In this document: positions 15,332 to 24,200 of the stretch, in pieces
Numbering within the stretch: position 1 is the first letter of the stretch
Layout: each line of letters opens with the position of its first letter
Assembly: GCF_030441895.1 (NCBI RefSeq)
Contig: NZ_JARJAS010000007.1
DNA from: Enterococcus_D entomosocium
GTDB taxonomy: Bacteria > Bacillota > Bacilli > Lactobacillales > Enterococcaceae
Length of the DNA stretch: 64,000 nt
Direction: 5' to 3' (one strand)
Program-made: the position numbers and the translations under genes
The notes under the pieces: model-generated
The model's input: the letters and a program-made list of their open reading frames with translations, nothing else
Told to the model about the DNA's origin: nothing
Databases searched by the model: none

Positions 15332-18016
15332 TTAATTCTCAGTTTTTCTTTTTCTTCGCCAAATTGCTAAGAAAGAAAATAGAACAATGATCGTTCCCAA
15401 AAAGCCCATGATTCGTTGACCTGTTAGTTGCTCTCCTGTGGCAGGTAATTTACTTTTCCCGTTGGTTTGTGTGTTGGTTTGTGTGTTCATTTGATTGTCT
15501 TTGTTTCCTGATTTATCCTCTTTTTCTTCTTCAGGGGTTTTGTTTTCTGATTCAGGCGTATCTGCTCCTGAATCATCCTCTGGTTTATTCTCTTTTTCAG
15601 CACCGTACACATAGATGACTTCTTGTGCGGTAGTACTGAACATCCCTTTGGCATTGCTTGGTATTTGAGAAACCGTCCAGCCTGAAAGTTCTTTGGCTTC
15701 ACTCTCATACGGCAAACCTACTTTGCCGTTCAGAATCGTTGGTTCGGCTAACTGATTGCCTTCTGTATCTTCGTATCTTACCGTCACTGGTGCAGCATCA
15801 CTACGTTCATACACATAGACCACTTCTTGCGCGGTGTCGCTGAAGATGCCTTTGGCATTGTCGGGTGTTTGGGCTACATACCAACCAGAAATAGATTCTG
15901 ACTTGCTCTCATACGGCAAACCTACTTTGCCACTTAAAATTGTCGGCTCGGTTAATTGATTCCCTTCTGTATCTTCGTATTTTACCGTCACTGGTGCAGC
16001 ATCACTACGTTCATACACATAGACCACTTCTTGCGCGGTGTCACTGAAGATGCCTTTGGCATTCGCTGGCGTTTGAGTCACCGTCCAGCCTGAAAGTTCT
16101 TTGGTTTCACTCTCGTATGGCAAACCTACTTTGCCGTTCAGAATCGTTGATTCTGCTAACTGATTGCCTTCTGTATCTTCGTATCTTATCGTCACTGGTG
16201 CAGCATCACTACGTTCATACACATAGACCACTTCTTGCGCGGTGTCGCCGAAGATGCCTTTGGCATTCGCTGGCGTTTGAGTCACCGTCCAGCCTGAAAG
16301 TTCTTTGGCTTCACTCTCATACGGCAAACCTACTTTGCCGTTCAGAATCGTTGGTTCGGCTAACTGATTGCCTTCTGTATCTTCGTATCTTACTGTCACT
16401 GGTGCAGCATCACTACGTTCATACACATAGACCACTTCTTGCGCGGTGTCACCGAAGATGCCTTTGGCATTGTCGGGTGTTTGGGCTACATACCAACCAG
16501 AAATAGATTCTGACTTGCTCTCATACGGCAAACCTACTTTGCCGTTCAGAATCGTTGGTTCGGCTAACTGATTGCCTTCTGTATCTTCGTATCTTACTGT
16601 CACGGGTGCGGCATCACTGCGTTTGTATACATAAACGACTTCTTGCGAGGTATCACTGAAAGTACCTGTTTTATCCCCTTGGATTTCTTTCAATGTATAG
16701 CCAGCAATCGGCTCTTCTTGTGTCGTATACGGTTCACCAACAACCCCTGATAAAGTGACGTCTGGTAACAATGTCTTTTTATTTTCATCAACATACTTGA
16801 CGGTCACATCTTCTGCAGTATTCACATACTTCACTGGTATTTGATAATTCACTAAATATTGAATGGTACCTGTACTAGCAGCTCTCTCGGTGGATAAACG
16901 ATTAGGAACAAGAGAAGTGATTGATAAATAATCAACATTGGCGGGAATATGTTTAAATTGAATCCCTTCTTCAGTAAGTTCAAACCCATCATTTTCATAT
17001 AAGGGAAAGATATAGCCATTTTTATCTATCCCCCGAATCGAATAAGAATACTTTTTGTTGGACAAAGAAGAGAGCAACGCATTTCCTTGGGTATCAACCA
17101 TCATACGGTCTTTATAAAGAACATCAGATTGGCCGTCTTTTACTAACATTGGCTCTAATAGTATTTTCTCCTGAGTCATAATAGATAGTTGGGAATTTTG
17201 ATGGTGTTCTGCAGATAGCTCTAACTTAGAAAAATCCGTCATGCTACTTGCATAGACCGTCAGATAATCTGTAACCCATCCACTAAGATATTGACCAACC
17301 CCAATTAATTCTTGGGCTGTCAAATAGGCATCATAATTTCCTATGTGGATATTTGAAAAAGATCCTTTTGGAAAAATTTGTGCTAGTAAATTAGGACGGG
17401 TAAACAATGTTGCATTGTCCGCCATAGTGATTTTGGGAACATTCGCAGCAATAATAGACGTCGTATATAACGCTTGTAAGTTGCTAGCGTATTCTAAGCC
17501 AGTAAAATCGACTACTGTGTCTTTGACTAAAGAAGAAAAATCTAGCTGTTTTAGATTCGCCATATCTTCTTGAGTGATTGTATCAACTGTTTTGTTTAGC
17601 CCTTTCGCTACCTCATTTTGCAAATTCTTATCCGGCATCCAAGCGTCCAATGGAACGCTGCGATCAGAGAATGCCTCTTTCATTTCTGCTGACGATTCGG
17701 TTGCCAAGCTAGCTGTGTCTTCACTTGAATCAGGTAGTTTTTTTTCTGTCCTTTCCGTCGAGCCATTTTTCTCATCATCATTAAACACTTCTTGCGATTC
17801 TGAGTTACTTGTGGTGTCCCCGTTGAATTCTTCTATACGAGAAGAAGCGACTGTTTCAGTAGTCTCCTCCACTTTTTCTAATGTTCCTAGTGTCGTTATT
17901 TCCTTGTTTGATGGAATGGTTTCCTGTTCCTCAGCCATAACTTGTGCCAAAGGTGCCAACACAGGCTGACTTAACAAGATCGCCAATGACAAATAGCCCC
18001 AAAATTTCCTTTTCAT
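15332..18016 (-). CDS. LPXTG-anchored surface protein with six MucBP repeats
   Basis: An 894-residue cell-wall protein. It has a signal peptide (MKRKFWGYLSLAILLSQP, AQVMAEE cleavage region), a Ser/Thr/Glu-rich stretch to about residue 120, an internalin-like cap and leucine-rich segment (WMPDKNLQNEVAKGLNKT, LDFSSL, FTGLEYASNLQ), then six MucBP domains of about 68 residues (APVTVRYEDTEGNQLAEPT core). A Glu/Asn-rich wall-spanning stretch follows, and the sorting signal LPATGEQ, a hydrophobic helix and RRKRK end the protein. Its domain logic (leucine-rich N-terminus plus MucBP stalk) mirrors the 7187-11761 protein. It carries copy C of the shared promoter element. The ligand is unknown; mucin or another glycan is the family expectation. 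Confidence 0.9.
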   Translation of the reverse strand: MKRKFWGYLSLAILLSQPVLAPLAQVMAEEQETIPSNKEITTLGTLEKVEETTETVASSRIEEFNGDTTSNSESQEVFNDDEKNGSTERTEKKLPDSSEDTASLATESSAEMKEAFSDRSVPLDAWMPDKNLQNEVAKGLNKTVDTITQEDMANLKQLDFSSLVKDTVVDFTGLEYASNLQALYTTSIIAANVPKITMADNATLFTRPNLLAQIFPKGSFSNIHIGNYDAYLTAQELIGVGQYLSGWVTDYLTVYASSMTDFSKLELSAEHHQNSQLSIMTQEKILLEPMLVKDGQSDVLYKDRMMVDTQGNALLSSLSNKKYSYSIRGIDKNGYIFPLYENDGFELTEEGIQFKHIPANVDYLSITSLVPNRLSTERAASTGTIQYLVNYQIPVKYVNTAEDVTVKYVDENKKTLLPDVTLSGVVGEPYTTQEEPIAGYTLKEIQGDKTGTFSDTSQEVVYVYKRSDAAPVTVRYEDTEGNQLAEPTILNGKVGLPYESKSESISGWYVAQTPDNAKGIFGDTAQEVVYVYERSDAAPVTVRYEDTEGNQLAEPTILNGKVGLPYESEAKELSGWTVTQTPANAKGIFGDTAQEVVYVYERSDAAPVTIRYEDTEGNQLAESTILNGKVGLPYESETKELSGWTVTQTPANAKGIFSDTAQEVVYVYERSDAAPVTVKYEDTEGNQLTEPTILSGKVGLPYESKSESISGWYVAQTPDNAKGIFSDTAQEVVYVYERSDAAPVTVRYEDTEGNQLAEPTILNGKVGLPYESEAKELSGWTVSQIPSNAKGMFSTTAQEVIYVYGAEKENKPEDDSGADTPESENKTPEEEKEDKSGNKDNQMNTQTNTQTNGKSKLPATGEQLTGQRIMGFLGTIIVLFSFLAIWRRKRKTEN
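15600..16840 (-). repeat. Six tandem MucBP coding repeats (204-bp period)
   Basis: Five near-identical units spaced exactly 204 bp apart (GCAGCATC marks at 15792, 15996, 16200, 16404 and 16608) plus a divergent first unit. Two variants are shuffled among them: SISGWYVAQTPDN (copies 2 and 5) and LSGWTVTQTPAN or similar (copies 3, 4 and 6), evidence of recombination within the array. Confidence 0.9.
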
Positions 18017-18152
18017 AACATTCTCCTTTTATATTCGTTTAAATACGATACGCTTTCCTATCTTTCACCTATCTACAAACTTCGCCTTCTGATGATGGTG
18101 ATGACTTGTTAATTACAACTTTTAGACACAGGATGCTCCTGTTCATTTTGAT

Positions 18153-18216
18153 AGTATTGCATGGTTCATCATTCTGAACACGTCAACATTTGTATCAGAA
18201 ATGACCAAACTTGTCA
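18153..18216 (-). promoter_or_regulatory. Shared 64-bp promoter element, copy C (second LPXTG gene)
   Basis: TGAC, GTTTGGT, TTGACGTGTT, AACCATG and extended -10 TGC-AATACT in the same register as copies A and B. The hexamer ends 137 bp before the ATG at 18016. The remainder of the 390-bp gap 18017-18406 contains only the terminator at 18338-18367. Confidence 0.7.
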
Positions 18217-18337
18217 GGTTTCAACGAACAGGTTATTCAAACAAACAGATCGTTCACTTAACCTGCTTCTTCATGCTCCAAGCTTGGACTCGGTCAGTGT
18301 TCCAATCACTGATTTAAATTGTTATTTTTACACACAT

Positions 18338-18367
18338 AAAAAGAGACACATAACATGCATCTCTTTA
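18338..18367 (-). terminator. Terminator of the DUF1456 gene
   Basis: AAAGAGA/TCTCTTT stem with a 13-base loop followed by TTTTT on the minus strand, 40 bp past the stop codon. Confidence 0.65.
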
Positions 18368-18406
18368 GGTGCCCCATTGTAAATTCAGTCTATTATTGAT
18401 TTTTTA

Positions 18407-18880
18407 CTAGTTATCCCGATACTCTATCGTCAATCCTTTTAAAAAGTTGCGGGCATATTTGTCTAAGCATGGCTTGTAATTGCGATGGCCTTCTTTGCGT
18501 AAAATGGCGCCCAGTTCACCTTTTGAAACCGTAACTCCCGCTTGCTCGAAAATGTTCAGCATTTCATCCGTTGTTAGGGAAAGGGCGATTTTTATTTTCT
18601 TCAGCATCAAATTATTCACATTGCCATTGTTCAACTCTAAGACAGGTTCTGCAGCATCTGACTTTGTTCCTCGTTGCGAGCGAATCAAACCATTTAAGAA
18701 ACGCTCAAAGGCTTCATTGGTACACTCAATCTCGTAGGTCTCAGGGTCTTTTTTCTTCAATAATTGTCTTACTTCTTCTTTCGTGAAAGAAGCGCCGCCA
18801 AGTTCAAAAATTTTCACCATGTCGGTATCCTTGATATCCAAAGCATAGCGTAAACGCGTCAAGCGATCATTGTGATTCAT
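18407..18880 (-). CDS. DUF1456 (YehS-like) protein
   Basis: A 157-residue cytosolic protein made of two similar DUF1456 units: residues 1-70 (RLTRLRYALDIKDTDMVKIFELGGASFTKEEV) and 90-157 (KKIKIALSLTTDEMLNIFEQAGVTVSKGEL). Length and start agree with E. coli YehS (156 residues), which is why I chose the ATG at 18880 over a longer open frame reaching 18982. The function of the family is unknown; the repeated helical unit suggests a nucleic-acid or protein-binding module. It is a monocistronic unit between the surface-protein island and the DUF305 gene. Confidence 0.85.
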   Translation of the reverse strand: MNHNDRLTRLRYALDIKDTDMVKIFELGGASFTKEEVRQLLKKKDPETYEIECTNEAFERFLNGLIRSQRGTKSDAAEPVLELNNGNVNNLMLKKIKIALSLTTDEMLNIFEQAGVTVSKGELGAILRKEGHRNYKPCLDKYARNFLKGLTIEYRDN

Positions 18881-19139
18881 TCTATACACCATCCATTTCT
18901 TAGGTTGATTATAACAAATAAACCTAGACGAGTAATCCCGTTTTCGCTTTTTTACTCTAAGAACCCATTTGTTTTCGTTCAAATGTATATCGCTTCTCTC
19001 ATTCTACTTCCTCCGCTATACTTGATTTAGGGAGTAAATTTATTCTAACAAAACAATAAACAAAAAAAAGCATCTATTACGATGATGTTTTGGATTGCTT
19101 TATTGTTTTTATTTTGTATACAAAAAGGAGAGGAAAGAA

Positions 19140-19589
19140 ATGAAGAAGTATGGGAAATTTTTGGTAATGATTGGGGTATCGACGGTGATTATGTTTTGTA
19201 TGATGTATTTCAATGTCTATGCCCTCGATCATATTTTTTTCAGCCAAACCCGCCTGTTTATGGCACTTATGATGGGCGCGATGATGGCGATCATCATGCT
19301 ATTGTTTATGTGGAAGATGTATGACAACAAGAAAATGAATATCGGCATTCTAGTTGTCAGTGTTGTACTCTTTTTTAGTTCACTTTTTATGGTCAGAAGC
19401 CAAACTGCCGTGGGAGATACAGCCTGGATGAAAGCCATGATTCCCCATCATTCGATTGCGATTCTAACCAGTAAAAATGCCGATTTGTCTGATCCAAGAG
19501 TAAAAGAACTTGCAGAAAAAATCATCGACGCACAGGAAAAAGAAATCAAAGAAATGAAAGAATTGATCGAAGAGTTAGAAAACAAATAG
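19140..19589 (+). CDS. DUF305-domain membrane protein
   Basis: A 149-residue protein with about four membrane helices in the first 95 residues (FLVMIGVSTVIMFCMMYF, FMALMMGAMMAIIMLLFMW, IGILVVSVVLFFSSLF), followed by a C-terminal DUF305 segment: WMKAMIPHHSIAILTSKNADLSDPRVKELA and a long amphipathic helix. The HH pair is typical of the family and may bind metal; DUF305 proteins are often near copper or other metal genes, although no metal gene adjoins here. ATG at 19140 has AGGAGAGG upstream. Function is unknown. Confidence 0.8.
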   Translation: MKKYGKFLVMIGVSTVIMFCMMYFNVYALDHIFFSQTRLFMALMMGAMMAIIMLLFMWKMYDNKKMNIGILVVSVVLFFSSLFMVRSQTAVGDTAWMKAMIPHHSIAILTSKNADLSDPRVKELAEKIIDAQEKEIKEMKELIEELENK

Positions 19590-19643
19590 CAATTTTATGT
19601 GCTCACTTAAAGAACCAGCAGATCAACTTTTTCCTCACGGATG

Positions 19644-19682
19644 AGAAGCCCTTCAAGCAATAGCTGAAGGGCTTCTTTTTTA
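19644..19682 (+). terminator. Terminator after the DUF305 gene
   Basis: GAAGCCCTTCA/TGAAGGGCTTC stem followed by TTTTTT on the + strand. It sits between convergent genes (DUF305 and hisIE) and may also slow minus-strand transcription. Confidence 0.85.
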
Positions 19683-19720
19683 TCGTCAGCTACTTTCTTT
19701 CTACTGAAAAATCCTGACCG

Positions 19721-20353
19721 TTATTGCATCCGCTCTTGTTTGACTTTCTTATCCACAACATGACGCTTGGCAAGCTCTTGGCGAATAGCCGCTAAATCAA
19801 TCCCCATTTCTGCCATTAAAACCAATGTATGATACGCCAAATCAGCAATCTCATAAACGGTTTCTTGACGGTCTTCCTTCATCGCCCCAATTACGACCTC
19901 GGTTGCTTCCTCGCCGATTTTTTTTAAGATTTTTTCACTGCCTTTTTCAAACAAGTAGCTGGTATAGCTGCCTTCTTGTGGCGTACCTTTACGACCTTTT
20001 ATCAGCTCATACAACGCATCGATGGTTGGAGAGGATTTTGTACCATAAAGCACCTCTGTAAAGCAGCTTTCTGTGCCTGTATGGCAAGCAGGTCCGTCTT
20101 TTTTTACTTTGGCGACTAAGGCATCTTGATCGCAATCTGCGGTCAATGATACTAAATGCTGGTAATTGCCGCTAGTTTCTCCTTTGCGCCACAATTCTTG
20201 GCGACTGCGGGAATAAAAGGTCATCAATCGGTCCTTCAAGGTCAAGGTCAAACTTTCTTGGTTCATATAAGCCAAGGTCAAAACTTCATTCGTTTCCACA
20301 TCTTGCACGATCACTGGAACCAATCCTTGTTTATCAAATCGTACTTGCACCAT
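19721..20353 (-). CDS. hisI: Bifunctional phosphoribosyl-AMP cyclohydrolase / phosphoribosyl-ATP pyrophosphatase
   Basis: A 210-residue HisIE fusion catalysing the second and third steps of histidine synthesis. The N-terminal HisI domain has MTFYSRSRQELWRKGETSGN and the zinc site CDQDALVAKVKKDGPACHTG; the C-terminal HisE domain (about 115-210) has EKILKKIGEEATEVVIGA and EIADLAYHTLVLM. The ATG at 20353 has AAGGAG eight bases upstream and is preferred over a GTG at 20362. It is the last gene of the his operon, 38 bp after hisF. Confidence 0.95.
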   Translation of the reverse strand: MVQVRFDKQGLVPVIVQDVETNEVLTLAYMNQESLTLTLKDRLMTFYSRSRQELWRKGETSGNYQHLVSLTADCDQDALVAKVKKDGPACHTGTESCFTEVLYGTKSSPTIDALYELIKGRKGTPQEGSYTSYLFEKGSEKILKKIGEEATEVVIGAMKEDRQETVYEIADLAYHTLVLMAEMGIDLAAIRQELAKRHVVDKKVKQERMQ

Positions 20354-20391
20354 GTTATCCACTCCTTCTATTGCCTGTCAAAACGCCAACG

Positions 20392-21150
20392 CTATACGGT
20401 TCGTACGGGAATATCGACGGCCTGTAATTGTTTTTTTAGCTCTGGGATTTTTACCTCGCCATAGTGAAAAATCGAGGCTGCCAACCCTGCTTCAATATTT
20501 GGCAATTGAAACAGCTCGATAAAATCGGCACTTTTGCCAGCACCACCGGATGCGACGATCGGTAATTTGGTGATTTCGCTGACAGCTTTCAGCAAGTCGA
20601 GATCAAACCCCTGCTTCACGCCATCGGTATCCATGCTGTTGATGACTAGTTCACCAGCACCTAACTGCTCAGCTTGGTGAATCCACGCCAATACTTCTAA
20701 GCCTGTATCTTCCCGTCCGCCTTTGGCAAACACATGCCAGTTCTCACCGACACGGCGAACATCAACGGATAAAACAACGCACTGGCTGCCATAGCGTTTC
20801 GCGCCTTCTGCGATCAGCTCTGGTCGGCGAAGCGCTCCCGAATTGACGCTGACTTTGTCGGCGCCACAGTTTAAGACTCGCTCAAAATCTGCTACTTGAT
20901 TGATGCCGCCCCCCACCGTCAAAGGAATAAACACTTCTGACGCCACGCGCCGCAAAATGTCCGTGAATAAGCCGCGTTCTTCTGCAGAAGCAGTAATGTC
21001 ATAAAAAACCAGCTCATCGGCGCCTTGTTCATTGTAAAAACGCGCCAAAGTCACCGGATCATTGACATCTTTTAAGCCAGCAAAGTTGACCCCTTTCACG
21101 ACTCGCCCATCTCGCACATCAAGGCAAGGAATGATTCGTTTGGCGATCAT
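20392..21150 (-). CDS. hisF: Imidazole glycerol phosphate synthase, cyclase subunit
   Basis: 252 residues, a (beta/alpha)8 barrel starting AKRIIPCLDVRDGRVVKG, with conserved GGGI phosphate-binding loops and the second catalytic aspartate region (INSMDTDGVKQGFD). Together with HisH it converts PRFAR to imidazole glycerol phosphate and AICAR using ammonia from glutamine. It overlaps the hisA end by four bases (ATGA), as expected for translational coupling. Confidence 0.97.
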   Translation of the reverse strand: MIAKRIIPCLDVRDGRVVKGVNFAGLKDVNDPVTLARFYNEQGADELVFYDITASAEERGLFTDILRRVASEVFIPLTVGGGINQVADFERVLNCGADKVSVNSGALRRPELIAEGAKRYGSQCVVLSVDVRRVGENWHVFAKGGREDTGLEVLAWIHQAEQLGAGELVINSMDTDGVKQGFDLDLLKAVSEITKLPIVASGGAGKSADFIELFQLPNIEAGLAASIFHYGEVKIPELKKQLQAVDIPVRTV

Positions 21151-21866
21151 GACCTTTCCTCCCCTGCTGCTAAGACATCGGCCAATTGGAGACTGCCGTT
21201 ATATAAGGATTTCCCGACGATCACGCCAGAGATCCCCAACTGTTTTAATCCTTTGATATCTGCCAATGAAGCCACGCCGCCAGAAGCCACGATGTCGCAA
21301 TCCAATTGATTGAGTTTTTCGTATAAGGGCAGATTGATGCCTTCTCCTGTACCGTCACGGGAGATTTCGGTAAAGATGATCGTTTGCGCGCCCCATGCCA
21401 CCAATTGTTGGCAAAAAGTAAACGCGTCTGTTGCCGTTTTCTCGAGCCAGCCTTCCACTGCCACTTTTTCTTCCTTGGCATCGACTCCAATGGCGATCTT
21501 ATTGCCGTATTTCTTGAGCATCGCTTTTGTGAATGCTGGGTCTTTCTGGGCAATCGTGCCGAGGATCACCCGATGAACGCCTGCTGCCAAACAATGCTGG
21601 ATCGTTTCTTCCTCACGAATCCCGCCGCCAACTTCGACAAACAGATTGGTCTGCTGGACGATATTTTTTGCGACATCAAAGTAATGGAGTTTGCCGGCTT
21701 TGGCACCATCTAAGTCGACGAGGTGCAGATAGTTGGCACCCGCTTCTTCAAATGAACGAGCAAATGCCACAGGATCATCCCCAAACACTTCTTTTTGCTC
21801 ATAGTCTCCTTGGTACAAACGGACCACTTTTTGATCTAACAGATCGATTGCTGGAAAAATTTTCAT
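21147..21866 (-). CDS. hisA: ProFAR isomerase
   Basis: 239 residues; N-terminus MKIFPAIDLLDQKVVRLYQGDY with the catalytic aspartate early in the sequence, GGGIREE and GVIVGKSLY phosphate-binding loops. It isomerises the aminoaldose of ProFAR to the ketose PRFAR, the substrate of HisHF. It overlaps hisH and hisF by four bases on each side. Confidence 0.97.
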   Translation of the reverse strand: MKIFPAIDLLDQKVVRLYQGDYEQKEVFGDDPVAFARSFEEAGANYLHLVDLDGAKAGKLHYFDVAKNIVQQTNLFVEVGGGIREEETIQHCLAAGVHRVILGTIAQKDPAFTKAMLKKYGNKIAIGVDAKEEKVAVEGWLEKTATDAFTFCQQLVAWGAQTIIFTEISRDGTGEGINLPLYEKLNQLDCDIVASGGVASLADIKGLKQLGISGVIVGKSLYNGSLQLADVLAAGEERS

Positions 21867-22486
21867 AGCGGCACCTCCGTAAATGCTTTTAAAATCTTCA
21901 ACCCGACTGCCCCGCTTTTTTCTGGGTGAAACTGAGTGCCGAAGACATTGTCTTTTTGCACGATACCGGGAATTGCTAGACCATAGTCACTGTCTGCCAC
22001 GACATACTCTTGGCAATCAGCAGCAAAATAACTGTGGACATAGTAGACAAAGTCTTGTTCCCCTAACCCGCTGACGAGGGGGCTTTCTTTTCTGACATTC
22101 AAACGATTCCAACCAATCTGTGGCACTTTCAGATTCAGTTTGGCTTCTTCAAAGGCGCTTTGCATGGAAACGATCCTTCCTGGAATCAAACCGAGCCCCG
22201 CATGTGTGCCAAACTCCTCACTACTATCAAACAACAGCTGCATCCCTAAACAAATGCCTAAAAAGGGTTTGCCAGCTGCTGCCAATTCTTGGATCGGTTC
22301 GATCAGCGACAACTCTGCCAACTTTTGGCGGGCATCGCCAAAAGCGCCTACGCCGGGTAAAAGAATGCGGTCGGCAGCTTTTAATTCTGCTAGTGAACGC
22401 GTGATTCGGCAGTCAACACCCAAGTAGTCCAGCGAACGAGACAAGCTGAACAAATTGCCGACCCCATAGTCGATGATTGCTAACAT
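21863..22486 (-). CDS. hisH: Imidazole glycerol phosphate synthase, glutamine amidotransferase subunit
   Basis: 207 residues of class I glutaminase. The nucleophile cysteine is in GICLGMQLLF, and the His-Glu pair in TQFHPEKSG. It supplies ammonia to HisF through the barrel. ATG at 22486 follows a 65-bp gap from hisB, the only sizeable internal gap in the operon. Confidence 0.97.
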   Translation of the reverse strand: MLAIIDYGVGNLFSLSRSLDYLGVDCRITRSLAELKAADRILLPGVGAFGDARQKLAELSLIEPIQELAAAGKPFLGICLGMQLLFDSSEEFGTHAGLGLIPGRIVSMQSAFEEAKLNLKVPQIGWNRLNVRKESPLVSGLGEQDFVYYVHSYFAADCQEYVVADSDYGLAIPGIVQKDNVFGTQFHPEKSGAVGLKILKAFTEVPL

Positions 22487-22551
22487 AATACGCCCCTTTC
22501 CTTATCTCATCCATCTGTGTGGAAGATACGTAATCATTTTTCCCTCATGTA

Positions 22552-23145
22552 TCACTGGATCGTCCCTTTGGTTGAAGGGATCTCATCTGGGGCTGCTTGA
22601 TTGATCGCTACTGCTTCACCTAAGGCACGCCCAAAGCCTTTAAAACAAGCTTCCACAATGTGGTGGCTGTTTTTCCCAGCGATTTGATGGAGATGGATCG
22701 TAGCACCTAATTCACGGGCAAAAGCAATGAAAAATTCTTCAACCAATTCCGTATCAAACTGCTGCCCGATTTTTTCGCTCGGTATCGCCAACTTTACGAC
22801 TGCCATGCCACGACCGCTGATATCGATCGCTGTCATGACTAAGGCTTCGTCCATCGGCAGCAGCATACTGCCATAGCGTTTGATGCCTCGTCGCTCCCCA
22901 AGACTTTCTGAAAACGCTCGGCCAATGGCGATGGCAACGTCTTCTGTTGTGTGATGGGCATCTACTTCTGTATCGCCATCACAGACCAACGTCAAATCAA
23001 AGCGACCGTGGCGGACAAATAATTCCAGCATGTGGTCTAAAAACCCCACACCAGTCTTGATTGATTGCTGACCAGTACCATCGATCGTCAACTGCAGGTG
23101 GATCTTGGTTTCAGTCGTATTGCGGGTAACTTCTGCTTTTCTCAT
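22552..23145 (-). CDS. hisB: Imidazoleglycerol-phosphate dehydratase
   Basis: 197 residues, monofunctional IGP dehydratase, without the N-terminal histidinol phosphatase domain found in enterobacterial HisB. Metal-binding histidine motifs are visible: DAHHTTEDVAIAIG and KNSHHIVEACFKGFGRAL. It overlaps hisC by four bases. A separate histidinol-phosphatase is needed for the pathway and is not in the operon. Confidence 0.96.
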   Translation of the reverse strand: MRKAEVTRNTTETKIHLQLTIDGTGQQSIKTGVGFLDHMLELFVRHGRFDLTLVCDGDTEVDAHHTTEDVAIAIGRAFSESLGERRGIKRYGSMLLPMDEALVMTAIDISGRGMAVVKLAIPSEKIGQQFDTELVEEFFIAFARELGATIHLHQIAGKNSHHIVEACFKGFGRALGEAVAINQAAPDEIPSTKGTIQ

Positions 23146-24200
23146 TCCTTCACCTCTTCTATGATCGTTGTTAACACCGTCATCAATCGTTCCATCTGGG
23201 CCCTCGTTCCTACCGTGATTCGCAAATACTCTTTGATGCGGGGCTGATTAAACCAGCGGACGAAGATTTTCTGCTCTTTCAGTGCCTGATACAACTCTTC
23301 CCCAGCAATCGCAGGGTGCCTCGCAAACAAAAAATTTCCTTGGCTGTCGGTCTGCTCAAAGTCGAGTTTCGCTAGGGCTTGCTTGCTCCACTCACGCACG
23401 TGGATCGTTGCTTGGATCTTCTCATCGACATACGCTTGTTCTTGCAAAACGGCTGCACCAGCGGCTTGGGTCAAACTATTGACATTGTAAGGATTCAAGC
23501 TAAATTTCAACCGATTCAAGTCTTGGATCAGTCCTTCATTAGCAACCGCAAAGCCTAGGCGTGCCCCTGCCAGCTGCCGAGATTTTGAAAACGTCCCCAC
23601 GACTAAGAGATTTGGGTATTGATCGATCATAGAAACCATTGAAGAGCCGCCAAAATCGATATAGGCCTCATCGACAATCACTAAGCGATCGGGATGCCGT
23701 TTTAGAAAGGCACAAATTTCGCTTTGTTCTTGATAAACCCCAGTCGGCGCATTGGGATTGGCAAAAATGACAGTCCCTTTGAGCGAATCGTAGTCCGTTA
23801 ACGCGATCGAGAAATCTTCTTGCAGCGGAACAACGGTGGCAGCGACTTGGTACAAGGCACTATACACTTGATAAAACCCATAGGTCACATCGGGAAAGGC
23901 GATGCCGTTTTCCGTGAAGCCTTGAAAGAGATAGGACAAGACTTCGTCACTGCCATTACCGAGAAACAGCTGGGCTGGTGTAACGCCAAGATAAGCAGCC
24001 AGAGGGGTTGTCACCACTTCAGCAGCAATATCCGAGTAACGATTCAGCTTGTGGGCGGCATCGGCAACCGCTGCTTGAACACTTGGCGCTGGCGGATAAG
24101 GACTTTCATTGGTGTTCAGTTTAATAACGGCTTGCTCGTCTACTTGTTCCCCTGGTGTATAAGGAGTCAGCTTGTGATACTTTTGATGTAAAAAGGTCAT
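23142..24200 (-). CDS. hisC: Histidinol-phosphate aminotransferase
   Basis: 352 residues, PLP-dependent class I/II aminotransferase. NTNESPYPPAPS near the N-terminus, LGNGSDEVL, and the catalytic lysine in TFSKSRQLAGARLG. It converts imidazole acetol phosphate to histidinol phosphate with glutamate. It overlaps hisD and hisB. Confidence 0.96.
   Translation of the reverse strand: MTFLHQKYHKLTPYTPGEQVDEQAVIKLNTNESPYPPAPSVQAAVADAAHKLNRYSDIAAEVVTTPLAAYLGVTPAQLFLGNGSDEVLSYLFQGFTENGIAFPDVTYGFYQVYSALYQVAATVVPLQEDFSIALTDYDSLKGTVIFANPNAPTGVYQEQSEICAFLKRHPDRLVIVDEAYIDFGGSSMVSMIDQYPNLLVVGTFSKSRQLAGARLGFAVANEGLIQDLNRLKFSLNPYNVNSLTQAAGAAVLQEQAYVDEKIQATIHVREWSKQALAKLDFEQTDSQGNFLFARHPAIAGEELYQALKEQKIFVRWFNQPRIKEYLRITVGTRAQMERLMTVLTTIIEEVKE

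Noticed and set aside
7455..16840. Regular repeats that could be mistaken for CRISPR or minisatellites
   Set aside because: The periods are 303 and 204 bp, multiples of three, with in-frame domains and no spacer/repeat structure; they are protein repeats.
21245..22427. Additional ORFs in other frames over hisA and hisH
   Set aside because: High-GC shadow frames of clearly identified his genes.
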